A DNA stretch of 64,000 nucleotides from Acidimicrobiaceae bacterium (GCA_002721305.1 PBKA01000019.1:78602-142601); one strand, 5' to 3'. Counted from the first letter of the stretch, positions 1-10,420 are shown. Notes: generated by a model not told the origin, from the sequence alone. Translations and numbers: made by a program.

Positions 1-2
1 GC

Positions 3-917
3 GCGACCACCGAAAACCCCTACTTTGAGGTCAACCCGCCGCTTCTCTCAAGATCCAATTTGTTCCGTATGAACGAATTAACCGACGCGTCAATCAAAGA
101 ACTGTTGCTTCGCGGAGCTAAGCACGAAGAGGTATCCCTGAGTCAAGAAGCATCGGATCACCTCGCCCATAGGGCCGACGGCGACGCGAGGCGAGCGCTC
201 ACCGCATTGGAAGTAGCCGCGGTGCTCGCCGGAGGCAAAGGTGCAAACGTAGCGCTAACCCATGCAGAGCAAGCCCTTGATACCCGTGCCCATAGATACG
301 GCGAAGATGAGCATTACGACGTTATTTCCGCCTTCATTAAGAGTATTCGAGGCTCTGACGTCGACGCCGGTCTGTACTGGTTAGTGAGAATGTTGGAAGC
401 CGGAGAAGATGCACGATTCATAGCCAGACGGTTGGTGATATTGGCTTCTGAGGACATCGGTATGGCTGATCCGATGTCGCTCTTGGTTGCTGACGCCGCA
501 GCTAGGGCAGTGGAGTTCGTTGGGCTTCCTGAAGCACAACTGAATCTCTCTCAGGCGGTTATTCATTTAGCGACCGCACCCAAGTCGAACTCAGCGTTAG
601 TTGGTTTATCTCGAGCCAGAGATGATGTGCGAGAAGGACGCGGACGGAGAGTACCGCCTCATCTTCGCGATGGTCACTACACGGGAGCGAGAGATCTTGG
701 ACATGGCGAGGGTTACATCTACCCACATGACACCGAAACGGGATGGGTGGACCAGCAATATCTCCCGGACGACATGGCGCAGGTGAGCTACTACTCGCCT
801 AGCCACCACGGATTCGAAGCAGAAATCCTTCAGCGTCGGCGAAATCAACGAACCGCTGATAGCTCTCCCGATGGTGCCTTGGGCGCCAACAGAGAGGCAA
901 AGGATCAGAAAGCATGA
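3..917 (+). CDS. rarA: Replication-associated recombination protein A (RarA/MgsA AAA+ ATPase), 5' truncated by window edge
   Basis: Open frame from base 3 reads ATTENPYFEVNPPLLSRSNLFRMNEL, then DGDARRALTALE and the C-terminal YIYPHDTETGWVDQQYLPD typical of RarA. Confidence 0.88.
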   Translation, partial: ATTENPYFEVNPPLLSRSNLFRMNELTDASIKELLLRGAKHEEVSLSQEASDHLAHRADGDARRALTALEVAAVLAGGKGANVALTHAEQALDTRAHRYGEDEHYDVISAFIKSIRGSDVDAGLYWLVRMLEAGEDARFIARRLVILASEDIGMADPMSLLVADAAARAVEFVGLPEAQLNLSQAVIHLATAPKSNSALVGLSRARDDVREGRGRRVPPHLRDGHYTGARDLGHGEGYIYPHDTETGWVDQQYLPDDMAQVSYYSPSHHGFEAEILQRRRNQRTADSSPDGALGANREAKDQKA

Positions 918-1285
918 CGGTCTGGGACTTGGTAGCGGTGATAGTCACAGTCTGCGTCATCGTGACTATGACAATTCTCCTGCTGCTTTTGATGCGATTG
1001 ATATCAGTACTTCGAGAGCTGCGTTCGGCAGCAGATCGCCTTGCCGATCAGGCGTTACCTGCAGTCGATGACCTTCGAGAGACCGTCGATCACGCCGATA
1101 TTGAATTGAAGAGACTTCAAGGCGTAGTCGAAACGGTGGAAGAGGTATCAAAACATTTACGTTCAGCTGGCCGAACAGCGGGACGCGCCGCTTCGGTGCC
1201 ATTCATCAAGACGAAGGCGGTCATCGCTGGAGCCAAATCAGGACTCGGGCGCATCAAATATGGCCGAAGTAACAAGCAGAGATGA
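914..1285 (+). CDS. Small membrane-anchored coiled-coil protein, DUF948-like
   Basis: N-terminal hydrophobic segment then amphipathic helix; ATGA overlap with rarA stop; position between rarA and alaS. Confidence 0.5.
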   Translation: MTVWDLVAVIVTVCVIVTMTILLLLLMRLISVLRELRSAADRLADQALPAVDDLRETVDHADIELKRLQGVVETVEEVSKHLRSAGRTAGRAASVPFIKTKAVIAGAKSGLGRIKYGRSNKQR

Positions 1286-1320
1286 GCGCGAGTTGAAGAA
1301 GTTCGTGGCAGGCTATAGGC

Positions 1321-1569
1321 GTGCTTAAACGACTTAGGTGGTTGCTACTGGGAGGTCTATTTGGAGCGGGTAGCTCACTATGGGTTCGTCGCCAGTTTCA
1401 CCATCTAGCGGAACGGTACGCACCAGTTCGAGGTACGGCGACTGTCGCCGGAGTCGCCCGCAGAATAGGGCGCGACTTGCGGGATGCTTGGGCTGATGGA
1501 CAACGTCAGATGCGCGATACCGAAATGAAACTCCGAGCGGAACGCACAAAGGTTTCCAATCGTTATTGA
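1321..1569 (+). CDS. Hypothetical small protein
   Basis: 82-aa ORF with GTG start between the DUF948-like gene and alaS; hydrophobic N-terminus. Confidence 0.4.
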   Translation: MLKRLRWLLLGGLFGAGSSLWVRRQFHHLAERYAPVRGTATVAGVARRIGRDLRDAWADGQRQMRDTEMKLRAERTKVSNRY

Positions 1570-1614
1570 ATAGGACCGAGTTCCCGTAGCAACACCTCGG
1601 TACCATCTTGAGGC

Positions 1615-4203
1615 ATGCAAGCAGGTGAATTGCGGGAAGCATTCTCAAAGTTCTGGAGCGAACGCGGCCATGAAGTTCGCGGGTCAGCGAGTCTCATACC
1701 TCATGAACCTTCGTTGTTGTTCACCGTGGCCGGAATGGTGCCCTTCATGCCCTATTTCTTGGGTGAAGAACAGCCCCCCGCATCGCGATTGTGCACCATC
1801 CAAAAATGCGTTCGTGCTGGAGGTAAACACAACGATTTGGATGACATAGGGCGAACGAACCGCCATTTCACCTTCTTTGAAATGATGGGCAATTTCAGCT
1901 TCGGTGACTACTTCAAAGCCGAAGCCATACCTTGGGCATGGGAGTTTGTCACCGAGGTCCTTCGATTAGAAAAAGAGCGTCTCTGGGTTACCGTCCATGT
2001 AAGTGATGACGACGCAGAAGAAATTTGGACCGACTCTGTTGGTTTGCCTGCTGAACGCATACAACGTCTAGACAAAGACAACTGGTGGGCTGCGGGAGAC
2101 ACAGGTCCCTGCGGTCCCTGCAGTGAAATCTTCTACGATTTGGGGCCAGAATATGGAGAAGATGGTGGCCCGGCGGAAGGCGGGGAAGATCGATTCATCG
2201 AAGTGTGGAACCTCGTTTTCATGCAGTTCTCCAACGATGGCTCAGTCGAACTCACCCCACTCCCGCAAACAGGCATTGATACTGGAGCGGGACTAGAAAG
2301 ACTCCTAGCGGTACTCCAAGGAGTGCCCTCGGCATGGGACATAGACCTATTCGCACCGCTGCTGTCCGAAGCGGAGCGAATCACTGCTCTCAAGTACGGC
2401 CAGGATCCGACTGCCGATATTTCCATGCGAATCTTTGCTGATCACGCCCGGGCTACAGCCCTGCTAATCAGCGATGGCGTTTTTCCCTCCAACGAAGAAC
2501 GGGGCTATGTGCTGCGCCGGATAATCCGACGGGCGGTCCGACATGCGTGGACCTTAGGAGTGGAAGAGGTAGTCATGCCTCGACTAGTCGAGGTCGTCTG
2601 TGACGTGATGGGTGACCATTACTCCGAACTGCGAGAAAATCTTGAGCTAGTCAAAGACGTAGTTGGCCGCGAAGAAGAACAGTTCCGTCGCACACTAGCC
2701 ACCGGGTCTCAGATCTTGGATGAGGCCGTGACCGCCCTCGACCAAGGTGAAGCGCTCCCCGGGAGTATCGCCTTCCAACTCCATGACACCTTTGGGTTCC
2801 CAGTAGAAGTTACTGAGGAAATTCTCAGCGAACGAAACCTCACTTTGGACAAACAGGGTTTCGATGCAGAGATGAACCAGCAGCGAGAACGAGCTAGATC
2901 AGCGAGGTCAGAGGGGCCTACTGTCGCTAACGAGGCATATCGGGAACTCTTGAATCAATTTGACGTAACGGAGTTCACCCGAGATTCCGGTGTTGTGCGT
3001 GATGCCCAAGTGTTGGCTGTGATTCAGGTGGATGACACCCAGGTTGAAGTCTTCCTCGACAAAACACCCTTCTACGCCGAGAGCGGCGGTCAGATCGGAG
3101 ACACCGGGACAATCACAACTGAGAGTGGAGTCGTTGAAATAGATGACTGCACTTATGCCCTCCCTGGATTACATCGACACGTGGGGCGGATAGTTGAAGG
3201 AACTGTCAGCCCTTCTTCGGAGGCTGTCGCTGAAATAGACGATGAACGCCGCTCAGCGATACGTCGAAACCACACCGCCACACACATACTCCATTGGGCG
3301 TTGAGAGAAGTGCTGGGAGAACATGTGAAACAAGCAGGTTCGTTGGTTGCCCCCGATCGGCTACGTTTCGACTTCAACCACTTCGAAGCAGTAACTTCTG
3401 ACGAACTTTCAAGAATTGAAGACCTTGTCAACACAGAACTATTAACGAACGCACCCTGCCGACATTACGAAACGACTATGGAACACGCCCAAGAAGCTGG
3501 AGCGATTGCTTTTTTTGGTGACAAATACGGAGACATGGTCAGAGTTCTAGAAGCGGGTCCACATTCATTAGAACTATGCGGGGGTACCCACGTCAATGCT
3601 CTAGGCGACATTGGTCATCTGCGAATTATTTCGGAGAGCAGCATCGGTTCCAACATCCGACGGGTGGAAGCGATCACCGGCTTGGCAACGGTCGAACGAC
3701 TCCAAACCGACGAGAACCTGATCGCGAAAATGAGTGAGATCTTGAACACATCGACCGATGAGTTGTTGGACGCGTTGCAACGCCGCCTAGGGGAAATGAA
3801 AGATTTGCGGAGCCAAATCAAGGCTCTTCGACAAGTCACCGCCGGAGCGCGTGCCAATGAGTTAGCCGACAATGCGGAAGAAGGCATCGTGGTTGCCCGA
3901 TTAGATGGCATGGAACGTGACGAACTTCGAGACCTCGCTGCAGCAATAAGAGACCGACCACACATCCGCGCTGTCATATTGGCAGGCACCCCAGATGGAG
4001 GAGGAGTGGCACTTGTCGCAGCCGTTCCACCGGAAGGCGAATTTGAAGCGGCCGACCTTATCGACGAAGCAGCGCAGGCGATTGAAGGGGGCTTCGGTCG
4101 CAAGGGCAACCCACCGCTGATAGTCGCTGGCGGCAAGAACGTAGATGGGATCGAACAAGCACTGGACAGCGCGCGACGTGCTGCAGGCATAGGGGGAGGC
4201 TGA
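1615..4203 (+). CDS. alaS: Alanyl-tRNA synthetase
   Basis: 862 aa; FTVAGMVPFMPYFLG, QKCVRAGGKHNDLDDIGRTNRHFTFFEMMGNFSFGDYFK, RNHTATHILHWALR, LELCGGTHV motifs. Confidence 0.98.
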   Translation: MQAGELREAFSKFWSERGHEVRGSASLIPHEPSLLFTVAGMVPFMPYFLGEEQPPASRLCTIQKCVRAGGKHNDLDDIGRTNRHFTFFEMMGNFSFGDYFKAEAIPWAWEFVTEVLRLEKERLWVTVHVSDDDAEEIWTDSVGLPAERIQRLDKDNWWAAGDTGPCGPCSEIFYDLGPEYGEDGGPAEGGEDRFIEVWNLVFMQFSNDGSVELTPLPQTGIDTGAGLERLLAVLQGVPSAWDIDLFAPLLSEAERITALKYGQDPTADISMRIFADHARATALLISDGVFPSNEERGYVLRRIIRRAVRHAWTLGVEEVVMPRLVEVVCDVMGDHYSELRENLELVKDVVGREEEQFRRTLATGSQILDEAVTALDQGEALPGSIAFQLHDTFGFPVEVTEEILSERNLTLDKQGFDAEMNQQRERARSARSEGPTVANEAYRELLNQFDVTEFTRDSGVVRDAQVLAVIQVDDTQVEVFLDKTPFYAESGGQIGDTGTITTESGVVEIDDCTYALPGLHRHVGRIVEGTVSPSSEAVAEIDDERRSAIRRNHTATHILHWALREVLGEHVKQAGSLVAPDRLRFDFNHFEAVTSDELSRIEDLVNTELLTNAPCRHYETTMEHAQEAGAIAFFGDKYGDMVRVLEAGPHSLELCGGTHVNALGDIGHLRIISESSIGSNIRRVEAITGLATVERLQTDENLIAKMSEILNTSTDELLDALQRRLGEMKDLRSQIKALRQVTAGARANELADNAEEGIVVARLDGMERDELRDLAAAIRDRPHIRAVILAGTPDGGGVALVAAVPPEGEFEAADLIDEAAQAIEGGFGRKGNPPLIVAGGKNVDGIEQALDSARRAAGIGGG

Positions 4204-4211
4204 TTCCTCGG

Positions 4212-4622
4212 ATGAGAGCCGTTGGAATCGATCTCGGAGAGAAACGTATCGGCGTAGCTGTGTCTGACAGCGAAAGTCGAGTTGCAACCCCTTACGAGAC
4301 CGTCGTCCGATCAGGTAGCCGCGACCAAGACCACGCACAAATCAGAGGTATCGTCGAGGAGGTAGGGGCAGAGATTCTTGTGGTCGGTCTTCCATTATCG
4401 CTTGACGGCACAGAGGGAAAAGCAGCAGCTGACGCTCGCGAGGAAGCTGAACACCTTCGACAAGCAGTCCCGATTCCACTTGAAATGCATGATGAACGGT
4501 TGACCACAGTTGAGGCGGAACGGGTCTTACAAGAGCAAGGTCTTGACGCGAGCCAGCGACGAAAGGTAGTGGACAAAGTTGCCGCCTCCATCATCCTGCA
4601 GGCATGGATGGATGCCAGATGA
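4212..4622 (+). CDS. ruvX: Holliday junction resolvase-like RuvX/YqgF
   Basis: MRAVGIDLGEKRIGVAVSD, VVGLPLSLDGTEG, DERLTTVEAERVL; downstream of alaS. Confidence 0.92.
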   Translation: MRAVGIDLGEKRIGVAVSDSESRVATPYETVVRSGSRDQDHAQIRGIVEEVGAEILVVGLPLSLDGTEGKAAADAREEAEHLRQAVPIPLEMHDERLTTVEAERVLQEQGLDASQRRKVVDKVAASIILQAWMDAR

Positions 4623-5803
4623 GTGACCCAACAGGCACATCCTTTAGAGGGTTCCGGCCGCCGCCGCCTCGGCAACGCCGACCGGAACGATCTCGACCTC
4701 CTCAACGGGAAGGGGTGGAGTACGAAACTATCTTTGTTCGCAAAGGCCGAGGAACCACCCTCTCGATCCTGTTTTTGCTCCTACTGGTACTGGTCGCCGC
4801 ATGGGTAACAATGCGAGCGGTGCAATGGGGAAGAGAACAACTCGATCCCCCGGGCGACCAAGGTGCTGCAATCAACTTGACGTTGCCTCCGGGTGTGAGC
4901 ACGAGCGGAATATCTGAGATTCTTGAGCAATACGGGGTTATCCCCGACGCCCGCGCATACGAGTGGTACGTCCGCCTCAAGGGCGCACCGTTATTCCAAG
5001 CTGGCGATTACACGTTCCACACTAACTCTGCTGTGTGGGAAGCATTAGAGGTCCTCAAAGATGGTCCACGCTATGTCGAACAAGCCGTAAGAATTAGAGT
5101 CACAATCCCTGAAGGGCTCACCGTTCGACAGATCATCAATGAAATTGACGAAATCGAAGACATGCCTTTTAGTGGTGCTGACTTCGAAGATGAGATGCGT
5201 GTGCAACACGTCGTTTCAAATTACGCGCCGTCACCAACAGCCATGCCATCCGGAGCGATAGAACCCTATGAAGGTTTGCTATTCCCCGATACCTACTATC
5301 TCGGGCCAGATTCGACGCCTGAAGACCTCCTCACCCAGATGGTCACACGCTTCGATCAGATACTTACCAAACTCGGTTACGCCGCAGCACCACAAACAGT
5401 GGGTTTGACACCCTATGAGACAGTGGTTCTGGCGAGCCTGATCGAACGAGAAGCTCGCATTGGCAGTGAGCGCGCAAAAATATCGAGAGTCATTCACAAT
5501 CGTCTTGCAGCTGATTGGCACCTAGGTATTGACGCGTCAATCATCTATGTGACAGGTGATAATCAACTGACCTCAACCGACTTGCAAACAGAGTCGCCCT
5601 TCAACACACGGCTATCGAAAGGTCTACCTCCGACACCAATCGCAGCGCCTGGCGAAGCATCGCTTGAGGCGGCGATGGGTCCGATCTCCGGTCAATGGAT
5701 GTATTACGTGCTTGCCGATTCAGAAGGGCGACATAATTTCTCAATTACTACTGAAGAATTCGAACGCGACAAAGCTAAGTGTCAGGAGCGGGGCCTGTGC
5801 TAA
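4619..5803 (+). CDS. mltG: Endolytic transglycosylase MltG (YceG-like)
   Basis: Single TM then YceG domain; VLASLIEREARIGSER, LSKGLPPTPIAAPGEASLEAA; ATGA overlap with ruvX. Listed ORF starts at 4604; ATG 4619 preferred. Confidence 0.92.
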   Translation: MSDPTGTSFRGFRPPPPRQRRPERSRPPQREGVEYETIFVRKGRGTTLSILFLLLLVLVAAWVTMRAVQWGREQLDPPGDQGAAINLTLPPGVSTSGISEILEQYGVIPDARAYEWYVRLKGAPLFQAGDYTFHTNSAVWEALEVLKDGPRYVEQAVRIRVTIPEGLTVRQIINEIDEIEDMPFSGADFEDEMRVQHVVSNYAPSPTAMPSGAIEPYEGLLFPDTYYLGPDSTPEDLLTQMVTRFDQILTKLGYAAAPQTVGLTPYETVVLASLIEREARIGSERAKISRVIHNRLAADWHLGIDASIIYVTGDNQLTSTDLQTESPFNTRLSKGLPPTPIAAPGEASLEAAMGPISGQWMYYVLADSEGRHNFSITTEEFERDKAKCQERGLC

Positions 5804-6633
5804 TTCCCCCACAGAACACGCCAACATCGACAACGCGGATAGCAGCGGTAATCGGTGATCCGGTGGGTCACTCATTGAGTCCGCGGCTGCACAATGCAGG
5901 CTTCGAGGCCTTGGGGCTTGATTGGATGTATGTGGCGTGTCATGTGCCCCACGGCAGGGGGGCAGAGGCGGTGGAAGACATGCGAAGAAAAGGCTTCGAT
6001 GGCCTATCTGTAACTATGCCCCACAAAGCAGCTGTGGCCGCGGCTGTAGACGACCTATCTCCCACTGCAGCCAAACTTGGCGTCGTTAACTGCGTCCGTC
6101 GAGAAGGTGATCGCTTAATCGGAGAAAATACCGACGGCATCGGCTTCTTGGATGGCCTGCGTGCTCAAACAGACAAAGATGTAGACGGTCTGCGAGTTGT
6201 CATCATCGGAGCGGGTGGCGCCGCTCGGTCAGTAGCACTAACGCTTGCCGAAAACGGTTCAACTGTAGGGGTGTGCAATAGAACGCACGCTTCGGCTCAA
6301 GAACTGGTCGAACTCATCGGCGGGGCTTCGTCGGTGGTGCAACAAGAAGCCATCAGCGACGCCGAACTCGTCATTAACGCAACACCATTGGGAATGAACG
6401 AGAACGACCCGTTGCCTTTCGGGATTGATCTTTTGAGGGCGGACCAATGCGTGGTCGACCTCATCTATGATCCGCGCAAAACACGGCTGTTGCTAGAAGC
6501 AGAGTCGCGAGGTCTGGCGGTGCTCAATGGTTTAGGAATGCTTCTCTATCAGGCAGGAGAACAATTTCGGTTGTGGACTGGTTTGGAGCCACCGATCCAC
6601 GCGATGGCGGACGCCATCGGAGTTACCTTGTAG
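5779..6633 (+). CDS. aroE: Shikimate dehydrogenase
   Basis: IGDPVGHSLSPRLHNAGFEALGLDW, SVTMPHKAAV, ENTDGIGFLDGL, GAGGAARSVALTL. Confidence 0.95.
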   Translation: MSGAGPVLIPPQNTPTSTTRIAAVIGDPVGHSLSPRLHNAGFEALGLDWMYVACHVPHGRGAEAVEDMRRKGFDGLSVTMPHKAAVAAAVDDLSPTAAKLGVVNCVRREGDRLIGENTDGIGFLDGLRAQTDKDVDGLRVVIIGAGGAARSVALTLAENGSTVGVCNRTHASAQELVELIGGASSVVQQEAISDAELVINATPLGMNENDPLPFGIDLLRADQCVVDLIYDPRKTRLLLEAESRGLAVLNGLGMLLYQAGEQFRLWTGLEPPIHAMADAIGVTL

Positions 6634-6750
6634 ATTCCCTGACTGCTTTGGTGCAATCGCGGACACTGACATCGGATTCTGGGTTGCCGTCGCCGTGTCC
6701 TGTCGTTATTTCAAGCAGTTTGACTCCGCCGAGTCGGTACTCTTCGGAGT

Positions 6751-7749
6751 GTGATTCGTCTTGAGGTTCCTCTTGGTTCGCGCAGCTATCCCGTTGTCGT
6801 CGGGGAGTCAGCCCTTTCTGAGTTCCAGTCGCTGCTTCCCTCAGAAGTATCGCGGGTGGCGTTTGTTACCCAAGAAGGCATTGACGCTTCGATAGCGACA
6901 GAACTTCCATCATCTGTTCACTATTTGCCCGACGGAGAGCAAGCGAAACGACTTGCCGTGATCGAAGATTTATGCGGAGCATTTGCCCGAGAGGGCCTTA
7001 CACGTCGTGACCTCATTGTGGGTATAGGCGGCGGAGTGGTTACCGACGTTGCTGGTTTCGCGGCGGCGGTCTATCACCGAGGAATTCAAGTGATGCACGT
7101 GCCGACCACTTTGCTGGGGCAGATAGATGCAGCGATCGGCGGCAAGACAGGCGTGAACTTAGAAGAAGGAAAAAATCTTGTAGGGGCTTTTTGGCAACCC
7201 TGCGCCGTCATATGTGACACTGCGTTGCTGGCATCACTGCCTGAACGAGAGTTGCGTTCAGGAATGGGCGAATTGGCAAAGTACCACTTTTTGGGCGGCA
7301 GGCAATTGGATGCCCTTCCTCTCGAAGAACGCATAGCGGCGTGCGTGCAAATAAAGGCGGACATAGTGTCAGCTGATGAGCGCGAAGGTGCGGGAAGGGC
7401 TCTTCTTAACTACGGTCATACGCTTGCACATGCTCTAGAGATCGAAGGTCGCTTCGACCTCCGTCATGGTGAAGCAGTCTCAATCGGTATTGAATACGCC
7501 GCTCTAGTAGCACTTGAAATGGGCAGAATTGACCCAGCAAGATTGGCGGAGCATCGTCGCGTTCTGGACATCTATGGCTTACCGAGAAACCTGCCCGATG
7601 GTTGTGATGTCGACCAGATAATGGAACTCTTCCGGCGCGATAAGAAGGCAATGACTGGATTAACTTTTGTACTAGATGGTCCCCAAGGGCTTGAAGTCGT
7701 TGAGGGAGTGCCCGAAAACGTACTTAGGGGAGTATTAACTCGAATGTGA
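6751..7749 (+). CDS. aroB: 3-dehydroquinate synthase
   Basis: VGIGGGVVTDVAGFAAAVYHRGI, VPTTLLGQIDAAIGGKTGVNLEEGKNLVGAFWQP, NYGHTLAHALE. Confidence 0.96.
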   Translation: MIRLEVPLGSRSYPVVVGESALSEFQSLLPSEVSRVAFVTQEGIDASIATELPSSVHYLPDGEQAKRLAVIEDLCGAFAREGLTRRDLIVGIGGGVVTDVAGFAAAVYHRGIQVMHVPTTLLGQIDAAIGGKTGVNLEEGKNLVGAFWQPCAVICDTALLASLPERELRSGMGELAKYHFLGGRQLDALPLEERIAACVQIKADIVSADEREGAGRALLNYGHTLAHALEIEGRFDLRHGEAVSIGIEYAALVALEMGRIDPARLAEHRRVLDIYGLPRNLPDGCDVDQIMELFRRDKKAMTGLTFVLDGPQGLEVVEGVPENVLRGVLTRM

Positions 7750-7753
7750 GGCA

Positions 7754-8239
7754 ATGATTTGCCTCCACGTCTGGCAACCTAGTGGTGTGGCCCGTCCCGT
7801 AATTCTCCTGCTCTCTGGTCCCAACCTCAACTTGTTGGGGGACCGTGATCCAGAGGTATATGGCACCGACTCTCTGTTGGACCACGTCACAGCCACTCGC
7901 GAGCGCGCACACGATCAAGATTTCGACTTAGAGCACATTCAGAGCAACCACGAAGGTGATCTGATCGATGCCATTCATGGCGCGCGCAAGCGTGTGGCTG
8001 CGATAGTGATCAACCCCGGAGCTCTCACCCACTATTCATGGGCGCTACACGACGCTCTTGCGGCCTACGAAGGACCCGTAGTAGAGGTGCATTTGTCCGA
8101 CCCTAAAAAACGTGAACCGTGGCGCCACCTTTCTGTCGTGGAGCCCGTCGCTATTTCCTCCGTGACGGGCAAAGGCGGGGCTGGCTACCTAGAGGCCGTT
8201 GACATAGCGATCAATGCTTGCACCAAAAACGATGGTTGA
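7754..8239 (+). CDS. aroQ: 3-dehydroquinate dehydratase, type II (start may be GTG 7787)
   Basis: LLSGPNLNLLGDRDPEVYG, QSNHEGDLIDAIH, INPGALTHYSWALHDAL. Confidence 0.94.
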   Translation: MICLHVWQPSGVARPVILLLSGPNLNLLGDRDPEVYGTDSLLDHVTATRERAHDQDFDLEHIQSNHEGDLIDAIHGARKRVAAIVINPGALTHYSWALHDALAAYEGPVVEVHLSDPKKREPWRHLSVVEPVAISSVTGKGGAGYLEAVDIAINACTKNDG

Positions 8240-9320
8240 TCTACCAGAGCTACAGCGAGCCCCCCGCATAACCAACTTGCGCCAAGCAATGAGTAAAACA
8301 TCCATAGATAGCTTTATGACGTCAGACCGCACCAGCGTTAGATGGCTCAGTGGATTTACTGGCTCGGCTGGCACGCTCCTCGTTACTGATGACACGCTTC
8401 TGCTGTTGACAGATGGGCGCTATGGCGACCAGGCGCCGGAAGAGACCGCAGGAACCGAAATTGAACTTTGCGTTGGTGACAGGAATCGTCACAAACAAGT
8501 GATCCACCATGAACTTTCGCGGTCAGCAACATTGGCCCTTGAAGCGGATCGCATCAGCTGGGGTGAGGTCGAAGAACTAAAAGAAATTGTCAAGGTCGCT
8601 TTGGTGCCAGCAAAGGGTTTGCTCTCCGATCTACGAAAAGTGAAAGAACCCGAAGAAGTGGCCCGCTTAGAAGCAGCGGCGACGATCGCGGATAAAGCAC
8701 TGGCTCAAGTGGTGCTAGGGCTCGGCGATGAGCCAACCGAAAGTGAATTTGCCCGTGTTCTTGATCACACCATGCTTGAGCTAGGAGCCGAATCGCTCTC
8801 GTTCGAAACCATATGTGCCAGCGGTCCGAATGCCGCGTTGCCTCACGCAAGGCCGTCAACCCGAACCATCCGATCAGGGGACCTAGTCATTCTGGACTTC
8901 GGTGCGGTCATCGACGGATATCACTCTGACATGAGCAGAACATACGCAATAGGAGATGTGGACCAGAATCGCTGGGACATGTTGGAGTCGGTAACGGCGG
9001 CGCAGAAACACGGGTGCGAGATAGTTCGGCCCGGGGTGAAGGCATCTGAAGTTGACAACGCTTGCCGGTCACACTTAGCGAAGAAAAACCTGTCCGAATA
9101 TTTCGTTCACGGGACAGGTCACGGTGTGGGCCTCGAAATCCATGAGGCTCCGTGGATTAACTCGCAGAGTGAGGACATACTCGAAGAATTCCAAGTAGTG
9201 ACTGTGGAGCCGGGCGTGTACCGTCCCGGTATCGGCGGTGTTCGAGTAGAAGACACTGTGTTGATTACGCCGTCGGGACATCGGCGGCTCACCGCGGCCC
9301 CCAAAGATCCAGTGATTTAG
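8232..9320 (+). CDS. pepQ: Xaa-Pro peptidase family protein (M24)
   Basis: LSGFTGSAGTLLV creatinase-N; metal motifs DFGAVIDGYHSDMSRTYAIG and VHGTGHGVGLEIHEAP, VEPGVY. Confidence 0.88.
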   Translation: MVDLPELQRAPRITNLRQAMSKTSIDSFMTSDRTSVRWLSGFTGSAGTLLVTDDTLLLLTDGRYGDQAPEETAGTEIELCVGDRNRHKQVIHHELSRSATLALEADRISWGEVEELKEIVKVALVPAKGLLSDLRKVKEPEEVARLEAAATIADKALAQVVLGLGDEPTESEFARVLDHTMLELGAESLSFETICASGPNAALPHARPSTRTIRSGDLVILDFGAVIDGYHSDMSRTYAIGDVDQNRWDMLESVTAAQKHGCEIVRPGVKASEVDNACRSHLAKKNLSEYFVHGTGHGVGLEIHEAPWINSQSEDILEEFQVVTVEPGVYRPGIGGVRVEDTVLITPSGHRRLTAAPKDPVI

Positions 9321-9346
9321 TGGAGTGAGAAACCCGAAGGAAACCT

Positions 9347-9913
9347 ATGTCGATATCCACTTCAGATTTTAAGAATGGGATGACTATTGATTTGGACGAC
9401 GGTCTCTTCCAAATCTCGGAATTCCAACATGTGAAGCCGGGCAAAGGAGGAGCGTTTGTTCGGACCACCTTGCGAAACGTACGCACCGGGGCTGTCATCG
9501 AGCGAACCTTCCGAGCTGGGGAGAAAATGGAACGCGCTGTTATTGACAAACGCGAGATGCAGTACCTGTACTCAGACAACAGCGAGTTTGTGTTCATGGA
9601 CAGCGAAACCTACGAGCAACTTCAGGTTGAGCGGCAGCAACTCGGTAATGCGGCCGACTATCTCGTTGAAGGCAACATTGCTGTATTGCAGATGTACGGT
9701 AGCGAAATAGTTGGGACCGAACTTCCCGCATCGGTCGTCTTAACTGTCTCTGAAACGGAACCTGGTGTACAAGGAGACCGCGTATCTGGAGCGCGCAAAG
9801 CAGCGACCATGGAAACCGGTGTCGTGGTTCAGGTGCCTCTGTTTGTTGAAACAGGGGAACGACTCAAGGTAGATACGCGAACGGGTGACTATATAGAGAG
9901 AGCAAACGAGTGA
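9347..9913 (+). CDS. efp: Translation elongation factor P
   Basis: 188 aa EF-P; HVKPGKGGAFVRTTLRNVRTGAVIERTF, RTGDYIERA C-terminus. Confidence 0.97.
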   Translation: MSISTSDFKNGMTIDLDDGLFQISEFQHVKPGKGGAFVRTTLRNVRTGAVIERTFRAGEKMERAVIDKREMQYLYSDNSEFVFMDSETYEQLQVERQQLGNAADYLVEGNIAVLQMYGSEIVGTELPASVVLTVSETEPGVQGDRVSGARKAATMETGVVVQVPLFVETGERLKVDTRTGDYIERANE

Positions 9914-10329
9914 ATGGTGATCCCTTCGCCCCAAGCGTGTCAGCTCAGAAGAGAGAGGCCAGAGAGCGGGCGATTGAGTTGCTCTACGAGTCAGAAATCA
10001 GGGGAATTCCAATCACCGATCTCCTAGAGAACCAAGTGATGCCACCTGCACAAATGGTCAGCGACCTCGCCATCGGCATCTCCCAAGATATTGAACGGAT
10101 TGATGCTGAAATCGACGCGTACCTCCACGAAGGTTGGTCGCTGGACCGCCTTGGAATATTGGACCTCTGGATTCTCCGCTTAGGTGTCCATGAATTGCAA
10201 CTAGGCGAGGCGCCGGTAGCGGTGGTGATCAACGAGGCCGTCGAATTGGGTAATCGTTTTGGTGCGACAGACGAAAGTGGAGCCTTCATTAATGGTGTTC
10301 TCGGAAGCGCCGCCCGCGACATTCGTTGA
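9910..10329 (+). CDS. nusB: Transcription antitermination factor NusB
   Basis: REARERAIELLYESEIRG, GWSLDRLGILDLWILRLGVHEL, VVINEAVELGNRFGATDESGAFINGVL; GTGA overlap with efp. Confidence 0.95.
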   Translation: MNGDPFAPSVSAQKREARERAIELLYESEIRGIPITDLLENQVMPPAQMVSDLAIGISQDIERIDAEIDAYLHEGWSLDRLGILDLWILRLGVHELQLGEAPVAVVINEAVELGNRFGATDESGAFINGVLGSAARDIR

Positions 10330-10400
10330 AAGATTCAACTGAGCGATAATGGTCATGGTGTAGAAGCTTCTTTCCACTAAGATCCACTCCTGACCGTGAA

Positions 10401-10420
10401 GCGAGTCCAGAGAGGCTCGT
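10401..10420 (+). promoter_or_regulatory. PyrR-binding RNA hairpin (PyrR box)
   Basis: gcgagtccagagaggctcgt contains AGTCCAGAGAGGCT, an exact match to the PyrR loop consensus ARUCCNGNGAGGYU, closed by GCGAG/CTCGT (one G-U). Confidence 0.85.

Noticed and set aside
1574-1605. ACCGAG...CTCGGT inverted repeat before alaS as a possible T-box
   Set aside because: Only a 6-bp stem in a 45-nt gap, with no T-box motif; too short for that riboswitch.
3615-4190. 191-aa minus-strand ORF
   Set aside because: Antisense shadow of alaS; Ser/Ala-rich and no motif.
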